Assembly (NCBI GenBank): GCA_964019135.1 | Contig: OZ025261.1 | Location: forward strand, 28,876,029-28,940,028 | DNA length: 64,000 nt | DNA from: Arenicola marina | Lineage: Eukaryota > Annelida > Polychaeta > Arenicolidae | Direction: 5' to 3' | Shown: piece after piece, positions 46,860 to 58,857 of the stretch | How positions within the stretch are numbered: the first letter of the stretch is position 1 | How the letters are laid out: every line of letters starts with the position of its first letter | Translations under genes and position numbers: made by a program | Notes under the pieces: generated by a model | The model's database searches: none | The model's input: only the letters and a program-made list of their open reading frames with translations | Told to the model about the DNA's origin: nothing

Positions 46860-47900
46860 AGCTGTAGCAACCCTTCATTTGCATTAACCTCTCTCGGACG
46901 AATAATGGGATAGTGCAGCTTTCTAGTTCACAACTTAATTTATTGCGCTTTGCTACAAAATCGACACCCTCCGCTGCGTTTAGATCTTTTCTGATATCTA
47001 GCTTTCCTACGTCTTTTTCTATGAATTAAATCTGCTTGTCTAGTTTATTTTTCTATTAAGCAAATCTGCTTGTCTAGTGTCATATTCGTAAACGAACTAT
47101 AATTGATAGCTTTACCGCAATTGACCAGTTGGTCGTTAACGACATCCCCACCTTGTGTCGCCCTATATCGTTTCTCTACTTTTGTCTTTAAGCAGCCTAT
47201 CCTACAATTCAGCGTAAAACATGGACGAATTTAATTTCCAAAACTCATTCCCTCTTTCTTTTATTAAGACGTCTACATTCATCGTAGTAAGACAGTAGTC
47301 CGTTCTATATATAGGCCGTATTGAGACACTTTGCGTTCCGGCATGCAGATTCAGAAGAATAGAGGTAAAACTTCAGCTTCTCTCGCTGCGCTCTACACTG
47401 TTGATTTACGCAGGGAAACGTTTAGTATAACCCTCTAGGTATCTATAATTTAAGATTCAAGGTTCGTTTATTTGACCAAGTATGACGAAAATACAAATAC
47501 AGTGAGACAAATAGTGTCGGCTTGGCCGGGAGGCTTGAACTAAGCCCTTAAAGGTCGCTGGCGCTAGAGCCACCCATCATTGTGATTTTTAAAGTGATTT
47601 TAAAGTTCTAGCGACTCATATTCATATCAACAAATCATATTCGGTACCAACGCTAGATGAAGGTGCACATATTGAAGAAAATAGACAAGACAAGATAGCT
47701 TTTGCCCTATGTATAGCCGTTCGCCCATATCTCTTTGTTTTGACGTTGAAGCGATGCTGCGTGCATTCATTCATCCAAATTGCATACCACTACTAACAGA
47801 GACCATTAATCAATGCCGATACAACAGCAGCTCTGCACAATACACGTATTCTCTATACCGTACCTGAAATCTGCACAATTCTCAAGCATAGTTGTTGCCC
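46860..47900. repeat. Dispersed block R1, unit E
   Basis: Practically identical to 23,560-24,600 and diverged from the 1,240-2,310 copy. Same relation to the downstream LINE ORF1 fragment and vWD gene. Confidence 0.55.
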
Positions 47901-48610
47901 GTGTTCGGCCGAGATTACATCGCCGAGCTGAAACTGACCACACAAAACATTCAGAGATCGTCTCATGAGTAAAGCTATCAAAAGACACTTTTCGGGGAGA
48001 GTGCATCATCTTTCCCTCTTGTAGGTTTTGCCATAGATGATCAGTCTGGTTTCCACCTCGGCCCCCCCACCCCCCCCCCCTGTCATCCTTCTGGCTGCCT
48101 TCATGATTGTCACCAGATACCGTCGTTCCTCTGGCGGACCGCTTGGGTAGATCTTCACTAATGAAGTTTAAGTGGCCCGCAAAGGTTGCTTCACTTTCCA
48201 GACCTCTTGTCTTTCTAGCAAAAAACGCAAACCTGGCGATAATGGGCCTTGGCTTCTTGCATGGTTGCGGCTTCGCTCCAGGTCGGTGTCTGTCACCTCC
48301 ATTACCCGGGTTATCCATTTTCAGTTTATTCGTCAACATATCCAGGGTATCTTTGTTGCATTTTTCTTCTTCCCGAAACTCCGGCACACCATGAATAAAA
48401 TTGCCACGCCTGCCATAAGATTCCAAGGCCACAACGCTGGCTTATATTTGTACTGTGGCAGCTTTCTGTCTTTCCAGCTGCATTCCAGTTTCTTGCTTCT
48501 CAAGGCCTCTAACCTCTTAAGTTAACTATCCGTTTTCCTTTTCCAAAGCTTCAATATACTTATTTTGATACCCCGAGGCTTCCTTCAAGTTAATCATTTC
48601 GATCTACGAC
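47806..48610 (-). pseudogene. LINE ORF1-like fragment (right copy)
   Basis: Same ORF1 RNA-binding signature as the left copy (RRGNFIHGVPEF, RPIIARFAFF, FISEDLPK). Here the shorter poly-C/poly-G tract (about 48,062-48,080) keeps a 208-codon frame open (47,806-48,432). The reading-frame difference between copies therefore hangs on a homopolymer length and could be a sequencing error in either. Residues after the poly-Gly stretch are not clearly ORF1. Confidence 0.75.
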
Positions 48611-49109
48611 AAGTTTATTGCTTGTGGCATTTCTGGAAGAGTGCGTAAAATTAACCCGTACATGTCATCACGATGGGGCCGCTCCATTGTTAGTTTGAGA
48701 AAATATGCGTTAGAATTTGTGCTTCGTATGCACTCATACAAATTATGTATAATTATGAAACTACTTTTGTTATGATTGTCAACTTCGTGCTGCCACGGCA
48801 GTGCGAACAAACGACTTACCTGAGTAAAAGAAACAGCGATAGGCAATACCCTGTCAAAACCAATCGTGTCACCGAACCGATACCTCTCTTCTCTTAATAA
48901 CTGTATACTTACGTTTAAAGAAAAGAACCATTCCTGATATTTAAACATGAGAATGCACTACACCAGCTCAATCTTCTATCTTAAATATGAAATAACATCA
49001 AACCATGGCTTACGGTTCCAATTTGATCCAATGTTATGCTTGTTACGGCAGCGGCTACTGCGGCGTACATAACACACTCTAACCTTCCTCAATCAACAAC
49101 AGCTACCGC

Positions 49110-49970
49110 GCTCTAGGGGATAGAAAAAGGCTACCTCACAGTAAAGTATAGATGGACTACCGGGCACTAGATGGTAGACACCATGCTCCCAAGGGGTTAC
49201 CCCGCATACAATGCCGGTACCATGCATCCCAAGGATGTACAGGGCCTACCGCATAATAACAGATGGATGATACTCCTAATGGGCTAATACGCACTAAAAA
49301 GCATGGGCCGGCACAATGCATCCCCAGGGGCTAAAACATTACCGCACAGTAAGCAATATGAACAGGGCTACCTCACATTAAACAATAGCGACGGGGCTAC
49401 CTCACTTTAAAGAATAACGAAGGAGCTACCCCGCAGTGAACAATAAGCCTACCTATAGTAAGGAATACGACAAGAAGTACTTCGTAATAAAGAATAGCGA
49501 AGGGGCTACATCACTTTAATGAATAACGAAGGGGCTACCCCACAGTGAACAATAAGGCTACCTACAGTAAGGAATATGACAAGGGTTAATTCGTATTAAC
49601 GAATAGTGATGGGTCTACCGTACAGTAAACAATGCATCCACGTGCAGCAGAATACGGAAAAGGCTACCTCACAGTAACGTATATGGAAAGGTGCCCCTCA
49701 CAGCAAACAATAGAGCCAGGGCTATCTCACGGTAAAAGCTAGCTCATGGGCTAGCCATATTAAACAATATGGCAGGGCTAGCCCTTAGTACAAAATAAGC
49801 ACACAGAACCATGACTTACGGATCACCCACAGTAAAGAATAGAGCAGGGGCTACCTCACCGTAAAGAGTACCGAAGGGCTACGTCACACTAAACAATATG
49901 AGCAGGGCTGCGACTCAGTACTAAGTAGGCACCCAGAAACATGACCCAGGAATCACACCCGCTATAGCCG
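49110..49970. repeat. GGGGCTACCTCACA minisatellite, locus 2 (right copy)
   Basis: Same unit number and order as 25,810-26,670, with only one or two substitutions seen. A minisatellite this stable in two copies points to a very recent common origin. Confidence 0.8.
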
Positions 49971-50330
49971 CGGCTATATACTGTGGCAAGCACATCTTCC
50001 ATCCCCGTTAATGCTAGCTTGAGCCCCAAGGGTCCACTAAGCACTCTTCGACCAATGGGCGAGAACCAAGACAAACAGAGTTAGTTTTCATGAATACTAA
50101 AGCGCTAGCCCTGGTACATGCCTCTCTGACCACGCCCGTAAACGGAGCTAGTGTGAGAGCCATGCCGCTGACACGGCCGAAAACAAGAAATCGGCAGAAA
50201 TCGCGGACCGGTGGCTCAAGTTGAAGTTCATCACAGAAAAAATATACAGTGCCTACCCGCCTATGTGCGCCACGAGGTTCCTAAAGCTTTTTGGACTTTC
50301 GTCGCACTTTCATTTCTTTGCTTGGTAACG

Positions 50331-50481
50331 TATTTTCTTGTAATCCGGGCGATTTTTTTCACCTCTCGCTTGGTCAACAAACGCCGCCTGGCAGCGAGTG
50401 CTCACGCTAAGTTTGTTTACTTCCGGCGAGCGGCGGAAGATTCAAAATTAAGCGAGAGGTGAAAAAAATTACAAGAAAATA
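50331..50481. mobile_element. Foldback/MITE-like element (right copy)
   Basis: Counterpart of 27,031-27,181 with the same arms, and with the same 9-nt insertion in the left arm. Confidence 0.65.
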
Positions 50482-50929
50482 CGGCCGCGGCGATGAAGCA
50501 GCTCTACGACGACGTTTTAACCTCGGCTGGCTGCCCATGAAAAAAAAACACTTTTCATTCCGTCTTAGAGTGCCACCTGTGCGGAAGGCAATGGCTTTAT
50601 TCTTTCTTACATTTAGTGTTACATCATATTTTTTACACAAAACGCCTAATACTATTAAAGCCTGAGCTCCCGTATCTGGAAATTAAAACGATGATAGTAT
50701 GGGTCCACTCAAAACGCGGGAACCGCTCTTGATCATTTCATAAAGCAAGCCATCAGATTTACTTTTCGGCAGCGCATTAAGGTTTTCTGTTACCTCTTTT
50801 TGCATGAATCGTATAATGCACAATCATTATTCGGAGAGCTTGCGGTGAGGGGTGATAAGAACGACAAATGCATCTTGGCGTGTAAAGATTTTAATAGCTA
50901 GACGTATAATAACATAAGTGATGTTAAAT

Positions 50930-50933
<4 letters not shown>

Positions 50934-50993
<60 letters not shown>
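50934..50993. repeat. (TA)n microsatellite, unit E
   Basis: A pure TA tract of about 60 nt, 6 nt longer than the one in the left copy. Confidence 0.95.
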
Positions 50994-50995
<2 letters not shown>

Positions 50996-51412
50996 GTGAG
51001 TGGAAGGGAAAATGAAAGAATCCGCAATGTTCGGTCTTGAAGGAGTGAGCACTGGCGTCTGGATCGAATGCCTGCCAGCGACCGAGCTGGTGAGTTTCGG
51101 CCAGTCGGAGGGTCCGCTCGGGTCTGGTCCGCAGGGATTGCCTATTGAACCTCAAAGGGCATGCGAAGTGCACGCGGTGATCAGGAGGGAGTCAGGGGTT
51201 AGGGGTCAGACGAGCGTGATCGGCGAGTACTTAGGGTTTGGCTGAAAAAGGGAAGAGAAGCACCGCATGCCTTCATAATGCCCATGAATTACTACAGGAG
51301 GAGCAATTAGTACATAATTTACTTGTACTAATGTACCATTGCAATTCCAGCAATTGAAAAACGCATATGCGAGTGAACGAGAACCAAATTCGAAGTAAGA
51401 TTGCTTCAACCA

Positions 51413-51418
51413 TTTATT
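51413..51418 (-). promoter_or_regulatory. Polyadenylation signal AATAAA of copy E
   Basis: Same context as in copy D, about 140 nt downstream of the stop codon. Confidence 0.6.
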
Positions 51419-51555
51419 GCAACCGTCAGCGCTACATTATAGCCATGTTGCCAGTCACGTGACTGAGACTCTCCATGAGGACCAAATGTCCGGACGGTTG
51501 GTCAAAGTACTCGGTACATCGTGGCCAGGTCACCCGTTCTATTGTAGCAATGGAT

Positions 51556-54270
51556 CTAGTTGTTCTGGTGCCCGCCGTCCACGCAGGGTTGTGGCGCAGC
51601 TGGGTCAGTATGCGTACAGACCAGGTCGTCGCCACTGGGCTCGCCGTCATAGTCGCCACACTTTCCTTCCAGTTTGGTCTTGTAGTTATCAGAGACCCTG
51701 ACGATGGCCTTGTCGTTGGTCGCAGCGTCTTCCCAGTAGGTGACTTCGATCCAACAGGAACCATCAACCCTTCCGCCCGTGATCAGATAGTGACCGCTGG
51801 ACAACTCTTCGACACAGAAGTACCAATCAGGGCTTGACTCAATGCATTGCGGAGTGGTCAAGACCAGCGCGCCTGGGGGCTGTTGAGGAAACGTTTGTTT
51901 AATACCTGTTTTGATGAACGAAGAAACCGACGATGACCTCGTTGATGAAATTCATGATGAAAATGTTCAACTAAGGAATCAACGTTGGCGTTGCTGATGA
52001 AAATAATGATGGAGAAAGTAAACACGACGTAACTACAGTCGATGCATTCAAATCAGCCGCCTTTTTTTTCCTGCACACAAAACCTCTTTTGAAATACGTA
52101 TCTATTCCATGACATCACAACTACTCTAGTAGTAATATTATGGTAATAAATGTTACGACGGTTCAAAAAAACATATTAACAAAAATAATTATAGTGGTAA
52201 CCTCTTACACGGTAGCCCCGCCCGCGGGCTTCGACAACTCCTTGTTTAAGAGAAACCCTGAAGTTCCTCTCAAACTTCGCGGAATTCTTCTGATGGACAC
52301 CGAATGCCACTCCCATCCAGTCCACCTTGATTTGACCTCCGTCATCAGTAGTGTCGATCCGGACTTGAAACTACGGGGCAACCACACAACACGTATGATT
52401 AGTACATATCAGATCGGACTTGTTATGCTAATATATGGCAGGTTGCTAATCTACAAAGAAGCCCGTTAATTTGCTCATAGAGAAAGTTTGATCTGAATAG
52501 AAAAATCTACATATTTTTCTTCCTTTGGTGAATGCGGGCGTTGGGACATGCTGATCTATATTTAGCTCACCATCTTACGCACAATGTCACCTAACTACCA
52601 CATCCAACATTGTAAAAGAGATGCTTGGTCGCCATCAGTTGTGGCATTAAAAACATTATTGGCCTCTCAATATTTCAGCGTTGAAATTAAGTTAGTGCAT
52701 GATTTATTTAATATTATCTGACCTTGCAAACGTCAGCCGAGGTCGGTTCGAACGTGGAGATTAGGAACTTGTTATCGGAGTCCATGGTGCTCTTGAAGCC
52801 GTCAAAGCTGACCACCTCGTTGGGGGCATCGAAGCCAGCGGTGCACTCAAAGTCGCAAGCTGTGTTAATAAGGAAATGATTATACATTTACTCCAAAATT
52901 GGGTTAGCGAAGTTACCGTAATACATATTAACTGGAGGGGGCAATATCCATTTGTAGAATATTGATGCCATGCGTCAATCAGTGAGACAACCATCATTGA
53001 GAAATGAGTTGCGGAAAGTAATATCTCAGCCCTGAACATGTTCGGTGACCTAATGCAAATCAAAATACCATATACATATCTAGATGGTAGTCTATGTAAA
53101 AAATGTGATGGTGGGCATCCGTCCGTCTGCGCAAGACGATGGATTTCGCAGCTTTGTCTCATTTCAAGTGATACGATTTGGGCCGCGGCATTTGCGCTTA
53201 TGACTGAATAAGCCTATCTCTGACCGACATAGCTTGCCGCAGTCGTCGCATTGGTGACCTGTCAATAGGTCTTGGTTTGTACTTACTAGGTGCCTAAATT
53301 GGTGTTTCGAGCCTGCGGAACACTATATAACTGTATCACATTGTTCATATTTCTGCGTCTATGTTGAACATTTTCATTGTATCAAGGCATATGAGCTGAA
53401 TTGACTTAAATGTATATATAACGGGTTTTCTTCATGTTGTCGCTATGTTATTGTATGTCACGGCATTGCGGTCATAATATTATCAATATTGAGCTTGTAA
53501 TTTTACATAAATACCCAGTACACGGGCAACCACCTTTTAATACCTTGCTCACACCCAGCACATGTGCACCGATTCCTTACCTGGTTCGCATATCGATAGC
53601 ACGTGCGCCGGTTCCTTACCTGATTCACATACCGATGGCACATGCACTGATCTCTTACCTGGTTCACAGACGCACGAACACTCACAATCGCCTCCTTCGG
53701 TCTCGGTGCAAGTCTCGCCACCTGGGTGGGGTTGAACACAATTTTATCTTATAACATACAGCAACACTGAAGCGTTAGTATCTGTGCGGCCCCATGGTTA
53801 ATAATAATACCAAAAGAGCAAACTAATATTAGTAATCATTCGATATTATTATAATGTAGCGTTGATAGTTAATTTTATGCAGCAAATAAAGCGTTTGACT
53901 GACCTTACCTCTCCACTGAATTATTGTAATGTTTTAATAACCGTATAGGTGGATGTGCAGATCAAGACTTCGCATAAATTTAACTCGTCCGTTTCATGTA
54001 AATGGCCATTGCAACGCTATCGTTTTTGAGTTTGTAGCAGAACCAAAACGCAGCAAAGACATCAGATTTTATCTATGTCGATTCCCCTACCAGGCAGCCG
54101 AAGCGGTTCCCGGTGAAACAAAGCCAGGCCGACAACCATACCCTGACATTTCATATCAGTCTAAGGCGTCACGAAATGATAATTTGGGTGTAAGAAAGAA
54201 TTGCTACATTACCATGGATGCCAAGGCATGCCGTCAGGATTAAGGCCGCCGAGAGGAAGAGTCGCGTCAT
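51556..54270 (-). CDS. Secreted Cys-rich vWD-like protein, copy E (five exons)
   Basis: Joined exons: 54213-54270, 53659-53721, 52723-52859, 52209-52370 and 51556-51879, each the copy D exon shifted by 23,306. I found no coding difference from D, so it should encode the same 247-residue product: signal peptide 1-20, five-Cys segment 21-41, vWD-like region with CDFEC, VVSFDGF, GSCW and CGDYDGEP. Introns show rare substitutions only (for example near 51,950). The promoter and polyadenylation signal are duplicated too, so both genes could be expressed and double the dose. If the two 23 kb copies are really alleles placed in tandem by assembly, D and E are one locus. Confidence 0.87.
53579..53659 (-). 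repeat. Intron-2 donor minisatellite in copy E (3 donors)
   Basis: Same three GTAAG donors 39 nt apart as in copy D (GTs at 53657-53658, 53618-53619 and 53579-53580), with two in-frame 13-residue repeats between them. Confidence 0.8.
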
Positions 54271-54363
54271 CGTGATGCTGAGTGAAGTCGGTGATACGCT
54301 GCAGTGAAGTTGATACTTCCAAGTCTCCTTGGAATGTGGTTGAGATGAAAACCTGGGACTGAA

Positions 54364-54372
54364 TTTATATCC
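54364..54372 (-). promoter_or_regulatory. TATA box of copy E
   Basis: GGATATAAA on the minus strand, identical in position and context to copy D. Confidence 0.65.
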
Positions 54373-55299
54373 TCGAAAACTGCATACCGCTGAGACGATT
54401 TACCATGTTAATTGGTCGTAATCATGAAATTCGACGTGGATTCATAAGCTATCAGATGTAAATACCCATAATGATGATCTAGCAGTCTTTAACAGTTTAA
54501 ATGGGGTCATTTGTTTCATGCATAACCATACCTGCGTAGTTTAATAAGGCTCATGAAAGTGTCATCGATTTTTCTTCTGTGTATTATATGATATTGCCAC
54601 ATTTCATCTTGCTTTGTTCCGAATAGCTACCAAGGTCACACAAATGAAGAATGAGTAAACCCTGCATGATTACATGGTCAAATTGCTATCAAATTAAATC
54701 GCGATAGTTTAAGTAATTTATATGTGAATATATATGTGTATGTATATTTATTAGCTACATTGTAGCGACGTGCAAATTGCTGAAGCATCCCCGACAAACA
54801 CATTTTATTGGCATTTGTATATCCATTACAATTTATTTCTTTAAGATGTAAATACCGTGCTTAACTGTTTGATACGGGGCAATCTGCAATTGACCCTATC
54901 GAGGGATAATCAACATTTTCGGTGTCCGCGTTGTCTGATAATGCCGTCGAACTCACATGGTTCAATGGCGATTTCTGGTGAAGGATTCACCCATTTGTAC
55001 CAAGTACAAGTGTGCCATTTACGGGTGGCAATGATATTAATAGAAAAGAACATCACTCCGTTTAAAATATTCATCATGGCTACGGCAAAGGTACGTTATT
55101 ACGTACCTGTTATGAACCGCTTTCTTATTGACACTTAGGGTATATACATGATGAATGAATAACTTGAAGACATTTAAATTTAATAATGTCGTTTAAACCG
55201 AGTAAATCGTGTCTGCATCAAAGAGTAGCACCATTGATTATGGTTCGAATAATGTCAACTAACTATTCGAATACCGTGATATTTTCATTTTCTTTGATT

Positions 55300-57065
55300 A
55301 TCAACTGCAAACCCATGCCGACGGCGTCTCAATGCATTGAACCATTGAAGCATTTAATCGATCAGCGTAAAGGGAATGCGTTCATCAACGATATTAATAC
55401 CACTGATCGCTGTTGATAATCTATGAAATGGATATAGTTAGACGCCGTAAAGTGATGGATTTATCTGCCATTAACAGTTTTCATTTCAGCTGCACTGAAT
55501 AGTTTCAGTTCATTGTTAGGGTTCTTTAGGATCTCGCAAACAATATTAACATCACATCTTAAATTTTGAAATAAGTGGGCATACATTAGGTAGTATGTCT
55601 TCCTCTGTCGATATATCCTTAGAAATACAAACCACCAGCTCACTAATGTCAGCAAATTTCGGGAGGATGTGTATACTCCACTGTTGATTATGGTTCGAAT
55701 AATCTCAAATAACTATTCGAATAATGTAGTATTATCATTTTCTTTGATTATCAAATGCAAACCTATGCCGACGGCGTCTCAATGCATTGTATAAGACACA
55801 TTTAGAATGAGAATGCCATTTAAATAGCAGACTTGAATTTCAATCAGCAAAGTTTTGGGCAGATAGCAGAATAAAATGAGGAAATTCAATATTGAAACAT
55901 TTAATCAATCAACATAAAGGGAATGCGTTCATCAACGATATTAGTACCAGTGATTGCTGTTGATAATCTATGAAATGGATATAGTTAGACGCCGTAAAGT
56001 GATGGATTTATATGTCATTAACAGTGTTCATTTAATCTTCACTGAATAATTTCAGTTCATTGTTAGGGCTCTTTAGGATCTCTCAAACTAATATTAACAT
56101 TACATTCTTAATTGTTTAATAAGTGGACATACATATGTAGTATGTCTTCCTCTGTCGATATATCCGTAGAAATACAAACCACCAGCTCACTAATCTCTGC
56201 GGGAGGATGTGTATACTCCACTGTTTTAAGCACAATTATTTGTCTTTGACCAACAATAGAGCATTTAGGGTAAATCTTTACTTTTGTCCACAGATATGCT
56301 GACCATTATCTTTGCCATAAAGCACTCACTATGCTGTGCTATGATTGACCGTTTCGTCGGTTTATCTATAGTTCTTCTATACAAATCTCTGAAAATGCTG
56401 AAATGACAAGGCCCTTTAAAGCGTCATCGCAATAGCTTGCAAACACATATATATTCTTATCTTTTGAATGATTACATGCAGAATATGGAGTCAGGGCAAT
56501 GACATTACGCACATTAAATCAACAGGAAGCTTAACTGGACATATATACGATGTAATATAATGTTATGCAATAATGGTGCTAATTAATTTTCTTTGGCTGC
56601 AAGTGCAAATGTTTTCTGGGTCTCAATGAAAAAAACTACTTTCTTTGCTGTACCTGCCGATGAGCTTGGTCGTTTGTATGATATTGAACCTATCTTCCGT
56701 CAACAGTTATTACCAGAACTTTCCTCCACTAACATTGTTTGAAACAAAACATTAATGTATGCATGTTTGGCTAACTGTCGGTACAACGCTAAGCAGTGTA
56801 ATTGATAACATCAATATGCAGTTTTAGTGTTGTTTATCTTGAACCAGCTGGCGTCAGAAAATGGGAGAACTGTTCCTCGTGGCCAAATAAATCTGACCTC
56901 AATGACAGTAATTCCCCTCGGCGCGCAGCGGAAAACACACAGGTGGTGGTGACATGGGCGGAGACTTATGTTGGACTTGGCTACGTGTCAGCTTCAGAAA
57001 TGTAGGCCTTCGACAACAGTGGATGCAAACGTACCGGTTGACGTATTTAGTAACATACAAAACAG
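55300..57065. repeat. Conserved flank block R2 with internal duplication, unit E
   Basis: Counterpart of 31,990-33,760, including the internal tandem duplication. Several single-base differences from the left copy are visible here (for example around 55,595, 55,660 and 55,850), more than in the vWD gene itself. Confidence 0.6.
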
Positions 57066-57127
57066 CACAGACTCCGCCTTAAGAGGACGCCAATTACGCT
57101 ACCGGGCTCGGTAGAGGACAAGCATGT

Positions 57128-57752
57128 CGCCTTCAGTAGGGTAGCTCAGTAGCTTAGATCGCTCGCGTTGAGTGTCGTGGTCAGGTGATGTGAGCCTAAT
57201 GTCACGCGGATCGATGGTGCGAGCCCCGCTGTGGCCATGTCTATGTGGTCGCAGGAAAAAGATCCAATTATTTCCTCGCAGAGAGTAAGGGCTTACCTCC
57301 GGGGACATGGCCCTACTTTCAAATCCTTCTCCCATTAACAAAAATGATTAAAGCCTCTTGAGTATACAACCAACCAATCAAGCAGCCGAAAAGCATGAGA
57401 CGATTTAAGGCATCCGTAAACACCATTTGCCCACTTTTTTTTAATGTGGATCTGTTAGTATTAATTTCCTGAACTCCTAAATCTGGCTTAGAAATTGCTA
57501 CATTAGAAGAAAAACTAGCTGGTACAATTGTGGTTGACAAAGTTGACCACAGTAGAGGGGAAACCGGTTTACAATTGCGGGTGTCGTTTCATTACATTTG
57601 AGGCAAATATTTTGTTACATTTGAAGGCGGTTTTACATGTGTGGAGAAGAACATTTAATGTTTTTATATTTGAGGGAAAACAAGTTGTTAGATTTGCGGG
57701 TTTTTACATTAGAAGGAAATTGTTACATTTGAGGGTTCAACAACCCACAAAC
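57128..57752 (+). mobile_element. Composite tRNA-headed SINE with minisatellite tail, copy in unit E
   Basis: Duplicate of the element at 33,822-34,446 with the same box A, box B, body and TTACATTTGAGGG tail, shifted by 23,306. Not an independent insertion. Confidence 0.75.
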
Positions 57753-57996
57753 AGGGCCGGTTATAATAGCTTTTCTAACTCCTAGTGCATTCTAGCGGGC
57801 TACTCAGCCGTTGGGCTGCGCGTATATTGACGTCCATGACAACATAAGAATGTCCGCAATAATAGGTCTACCCTATACCCTACTTATAATGGCGCAAAAT
57901 ATGCACTAAAACAGATCCTGCCGACACCACTCGTGGTGGTACGCCGCCCCCCCCCCCCACCCCTAGACACCCGAAGGAAGGGATTGGACACAGAGA

Positions 57997-58857
57997 GGGG
58001 AGGGGGTATCACATTTAACACAGCAATACTGACATACCTGAGTACTAAGCTAACAATTCTGGGCAGATTATGTCGGCTCAAAAATACCGCATTAGCGAAA
58101 CGCATATTTGTGGAGCGTCTCTATCAATCCCAGGGCCCAGGGCCAAAGTTTGGGTATATTAGGGACATCATAGAGAATATGAAAAAATTTAATTTAGAAG
58201 GAATCGTTTTTAGGTTCATGGATAACAGCAACTTTCCTAGCAAAGGCGACTGGAAAAAGTTGGTGAGAACGGCCGTGCGGCGCTGGTCGGAACAACTGTT
58301 AACCACCAAATTGTCCAAACCAAAATACAGACGCCTTGAAATGATTAGAGGGGGAGGTTTTGGCGTAAACGCCATATGGACCTTCGAACACCGTACGCGT
58401 GGTCGAAGGCAACACCTTCGTGACCTAGCTCGTTTGAACTGTGTCGTACACGACACCAAGACATATGCATGCACACACTGTGACCGTGCATATACGGATA
58501 TTCTCAATCACCTTTTCCATCATTGCGTGGCGTACCGTGAGGCCCGTGAATACTTCTGGGCACTAATTGTAAATACATGTGAAGTGCCAATAAGCGCGTA
58601 TCTATACAATCTTGAAGAGATCGAATTAACTCGAATAATGTTAGGCAAGCCTCCTGACATTGAAGCCACCCTAGAGCAGGTTAGCCTTTTAACCCAATGT
58701 GCCAACGCTTGGCAAAGAATGTCATACGACAAAATGTTAAAATTTTACTGGCGACCGTTTTCTTGTTTTTGTTTTTTTGTTAGTTATTTGTTCTGTTTTT
58801 TGACATGTTCTAATGCTCACCAGGAAGTGGTGGAATAAAGGAGATTCATTCATTAAT
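57997..58857 (+). pseudogene. LINE ORF2 C-terminal end with 3' tail (right copy)
   Basis: Same as the left copy: GDWKKLVRTAVRRWSEQ, then CTHCDRAYTDILNHLFHHC. Here TGG replaces the left copy's TGA, so the frame runs on to 58,838 (301 codons from 57,933), ending near the AATAAA and ATTC tail. TGG is therefore probably the original state and the left stop is new. It is 5' truncated in both copies and lacks the reverse-transcriptase core. Confidence 0.8.
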
